Assembly: GCF_003797765.1 (NCBI RefSeq)
Contig: NZ_RKMB01000002.1
Location: 496,001 to 560,000 of the forward strand
Source of the DNA: Ramlibacter sp. WS9
GTDB lineage: Bacteria > Pseudomonadota > Gammaproteobacteria > Burkholderiales > Burkholderiaceae_C
Direction: 5' to 3'
Length of the DNA: 64,000 bases
This document shows, one piece after another, positions 61,334-64,000 of this stretch. Made by a program: the position numbers and the translations under genes. Position 1 is the first letter of the stretch. Each line of letters begins with the position of its first letter. The notes below the pieces were generated by a model. The model made no database searches and was not told the DNA's origin. It worked only from the letters and a program-made list of their open reading frames with translations.

Positions 61334-62227
61334 CTACAGCAGGGCTTTCAGCAGCTTGGCCATTTCGGACGGGTTGCGCGTGACCTTGAAGCCGCACTCT
61401 TCCATGACTTCCAGCTTGGCGTCCGCCGTGTCGGCGCCGCCGCTGATCAGCGCGCCGGCGTGGCCCATGCGCTTGCCCGGGGGCGCGGTGACGCCGGCGA
61501 TGAAACCGACGATCGGCTTCTTCATGTTGTCCTTGCACCAGCGGGCGGCGTCCGCCTCATCGGGGCCGCCGATCTCGCCGATCATGATCACGGCGTCCGT
61601 TTCCGGATCGTCGTTGAACGCCTGCATCACGTCGATGTGCTTCAGGCCGTTGATCGGGTCGCCGCCGATGCCCACGGCGCTGGACTGGCCCAGGCCGATT
61701 TCGGTCAGCTGAGCCACGGCTTCATACGTCAGCGTGCCGGAGCGCGAGACCACGCCGATGCGGCCCTTGCGGTGAATGTGGCCGGGCATGATGCCGATCT
61801 TGATCTCGTCGGGGGTGATGAGGCCCGGGCAGTTGGGGCCCAGCAGCAGCGTCTTCTTGCCGCCCTTGGCCTCTTTTTCCTTCATGCGGTTGCGCACTTC
61901 CAGCATGTCCTTGACCGGGATGCCTTCGGTGATGCAGATCGCCAGATCCAGGTCGGCCTCGACGGCTTCCCAGATCGCGGCGGCGGCGCCGGCCGGCGGC
62001 ACGTAGATCACGGAGACGGTGGCGCCGGTTTCCTTGGCGGCTTCCTTCACCGACGCGTAGATCGGGATGTTGAAGATCGATTCGCCGGCCTTCTTGGGGT
62101 TCACGCCCGCGACGAAGCAGTTCTTGCCGTTGGCGTATTCCTGGCACTTCTCGGTGTGGAACTGGCCGGTCTTGCCGGTGATGCCCTGCGTGATGACGCG
62201 CGTGTCTTTGTTGATGTAGATCGACAT
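61334..62227 (-). CDS. sucD: Succinyl-CoA synthetase alpha subunit
   Basis: A 297-residue ADP-forming subunit that forms succinyl-CoA or ATP in the TCA cycle. The phosphohistidine is in [10 protein letters not shown] near residue 250. The CoA-binding N-terminus [18 protein letters not shown] is intact, as are the [12 protein letters not shown] and [10 protein letters not shown] motifs. It follows sucC with a 12-bp gap and has AAGGAA as RBS. The partner SucC is encoded just upstream. Confidence 0.98.
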   Translation of the reverse strand: MSIYINKDTRVITQGITGKTGQFHTEKCQEYANGKNCFVAGVNPKKAGESIFNIPIYASVKEAAKETGATVSVIYVPPAGAAAAIWEAVEADLDLAICITEGIPVKDMLEVRNRMKEKEAKGGKKTLLLGPNCPGLITPDEIKIGIMPGHIHRKGRIGVVSRSGTLTYEAVAQLTEIGLGQSSAVGIGGDPINGLKHIDVMQAFNDDPETDAVIMIGEIGGPDEADAARWCKDNMKKPIVGFIAGVTAPPGKRMGHAGALISGGADTADAKLEVMEECGFKVTRNPSEMAKLLKALL

Positions 62228-62239
62228 GACTGGTATTCC

Positions 62240-63409
<1,170 letters not shown>

Positions 63410-63570
63410 GAGGTGTCTCTCGAGGAACGGGTGGGGGTGGTGCCCTACGACGGGGCTTTGGTCTTTGGCGGGAGCGGCTGCAAGGAGCAGCCCGCAACTG
63501 TATCATGCTGCAACGCACCAAACCCCACGTGTGGCTTACAGTGGGATGAGCAGTTTCCACAGGAAAAACG

Positions 63571-64000
63571 ATGGCCAAAGTCTTTATCGACGGCGAAGCC
63601 GGCACCACCGGCTTGCAGATCCGTGAGCGGCTGGAAAGCATGCCGCAGGTTGAACTGGTGAGCATTGCGCCCGAGTTGCGCAAGGACCCAGCCGCCAAGC
63701 GCGCGCTGATGGCCGGCGTCGATCTGGTGATCCTGTGCCTGCACGACGACGCGGCGCGCGAATCCGTGGCGGTCATCGACGCCATCGAAAAGGAAACCGG
63801 CCGCGGGCCGCGGGTGATCGACGCGTCGACGGCGCATCGCACCGCCGAAGGCTGGGTGTTCGGGTTCCCGGAACTGGCCGCCGGCCAGCGCGAGGCCGTC
63901 GCCAAGGCCACGCGCGTGAGCAACCCCGGCTGCTATGCGACCGGTGCGATCGCATTGGTGCGACCGCTGGTGGACGCCGGCATCATCCCGCGCGACTTCC
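63571..64000 (+). CDS. argC: N-acetyl-gamma-glutamyl-phosphate reductase (short type), 5' part
   Basis: The first 143 codons of a gene running off the right edge. The start [20 protein letters not shown] and the catalytic motif [13 protein letters not shown] (Cys near residue 117) identify ArgC of the short (type 2, ~310-residue) class, which reduces N-acetylglutamyl phosphate in arginine synthesis. RBS AGGAA precedes the ATG at 63571. It is divergent from sucC. The protein is truncated only by the window end. Confidence 0.95.
   Translation, partial: MAKVFIDGEAGTTGLQIRERLESMPQVELVSIAPELRKDPAAKRALMAGVDLVILCLHDDAARESVAVIDAIEKETGRGPRVIDASTAHRTAEGWVFGFPELAAGQREAVAKATRVSNPGCYATGAIALVRPLVDAGIIPRDF

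Overview
This is 64 kb of GC-rich chromosome from a betaproteobacterium, most likely order Burkholderiales, family Comamonadaceae (a Ramlibacter/Variovorax-like relative). The evidence is gene content: YhdP next to glnE, an RND efflux operon, a stand-alone heptose adenylyltransferase, purB-yaeQ, a yybP-ykoY riboswitch ahead of TerC, DUF3717-DUF1289, sucCD and a short-type argC. The genus is a guess. No tRNA, rRNA, CRISPR array, prophage or intact insertion sequence was seen.

Region by region. (1) 1-18.5 kb is housekeeping and envelope: partial yhdP, glnE, a tripartite RND pump, rfaE2, a ferritin-like di-iron protein, an exported glutathione peroxidase, a GST, purB, yaeQ, small domain-of-unknown-function genes, a manganese riboswitch with TerC, a holin-like membrane protein, an M48 protease and moaC. 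(2) 18.7-26.7 kb is a tightly overlapped ten-gene operon on the plus strand (mostly 4-8 bp overlaps) for making a modified glycan: WbqC, a GtrB-like glycosyltransferase, a PhyH dioxygenase, three methyltransferases, a hexapeptide acyltransferase, a beta-propeller protein, GtrA and a WecE-type sugar aminotransferase. (3) 27-37.7 kb holds a PglL-like O-oligosaccharyltransferase/ligase on the minus strand. On the plus strand it holds a TviB-type UDP-sugar dehydrogenase, a Wzm/Wzt exporter, a GT-C enzyme, a large methyltransferase fusion and a two-domain glycosyltransferase with a GT25 C-terminus. (4) 37.7-47.4 kb is a minus-strand run with a methyltransferase, GT2, an epimerase, GT4, an SGNH/MBOAT acetylation pair, a Dpm1-like GT2 and a TMTC/TfpW-like GT-C protein with TPRs. 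That last gene sits directly downstream of pilA. (5) 47.4-60.4 kb holds pilA with a sigma-54 promoter, a TPR-OGT (GT41) enzyme, a small unknown protein and a GAF-containing PilB/GspE-type ATPase. These are followed by a signalling set: MBL phosphodiesterase, CHASE2 adenylate cyclase, two-FHA protein, PP2C phosphatase and CHASE2 Ser/Thr kinase. (6) 60.5-64 kb is a second TerC, sucD, sucC and the start of argC.

Working model (inference): the minus-strand block from about 60.4 down to 38 kb looks like a type IV pilus decoration and control locus. A kinase/phosphatase/FHA relay and a cyclase/phosphodiesterase pair sit upstream of a pilus-type motor ATPase. The pilin is flanked by two different candidate protein glycosyltransferases (cytoplasmic OGT-like and membrane GT-C-like). 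The GT-C enzyme is followed by the Dpm1-like enzyme that could supply its polyprenyl-phosphate sugar. The PglL-like ligase 19 kb away adds a third possible glycosylation route. This convergence is the most interesting thing in the window. Coordinates of starts are my choices from RBS, overlap and family alignment from memory; no database search was possible.
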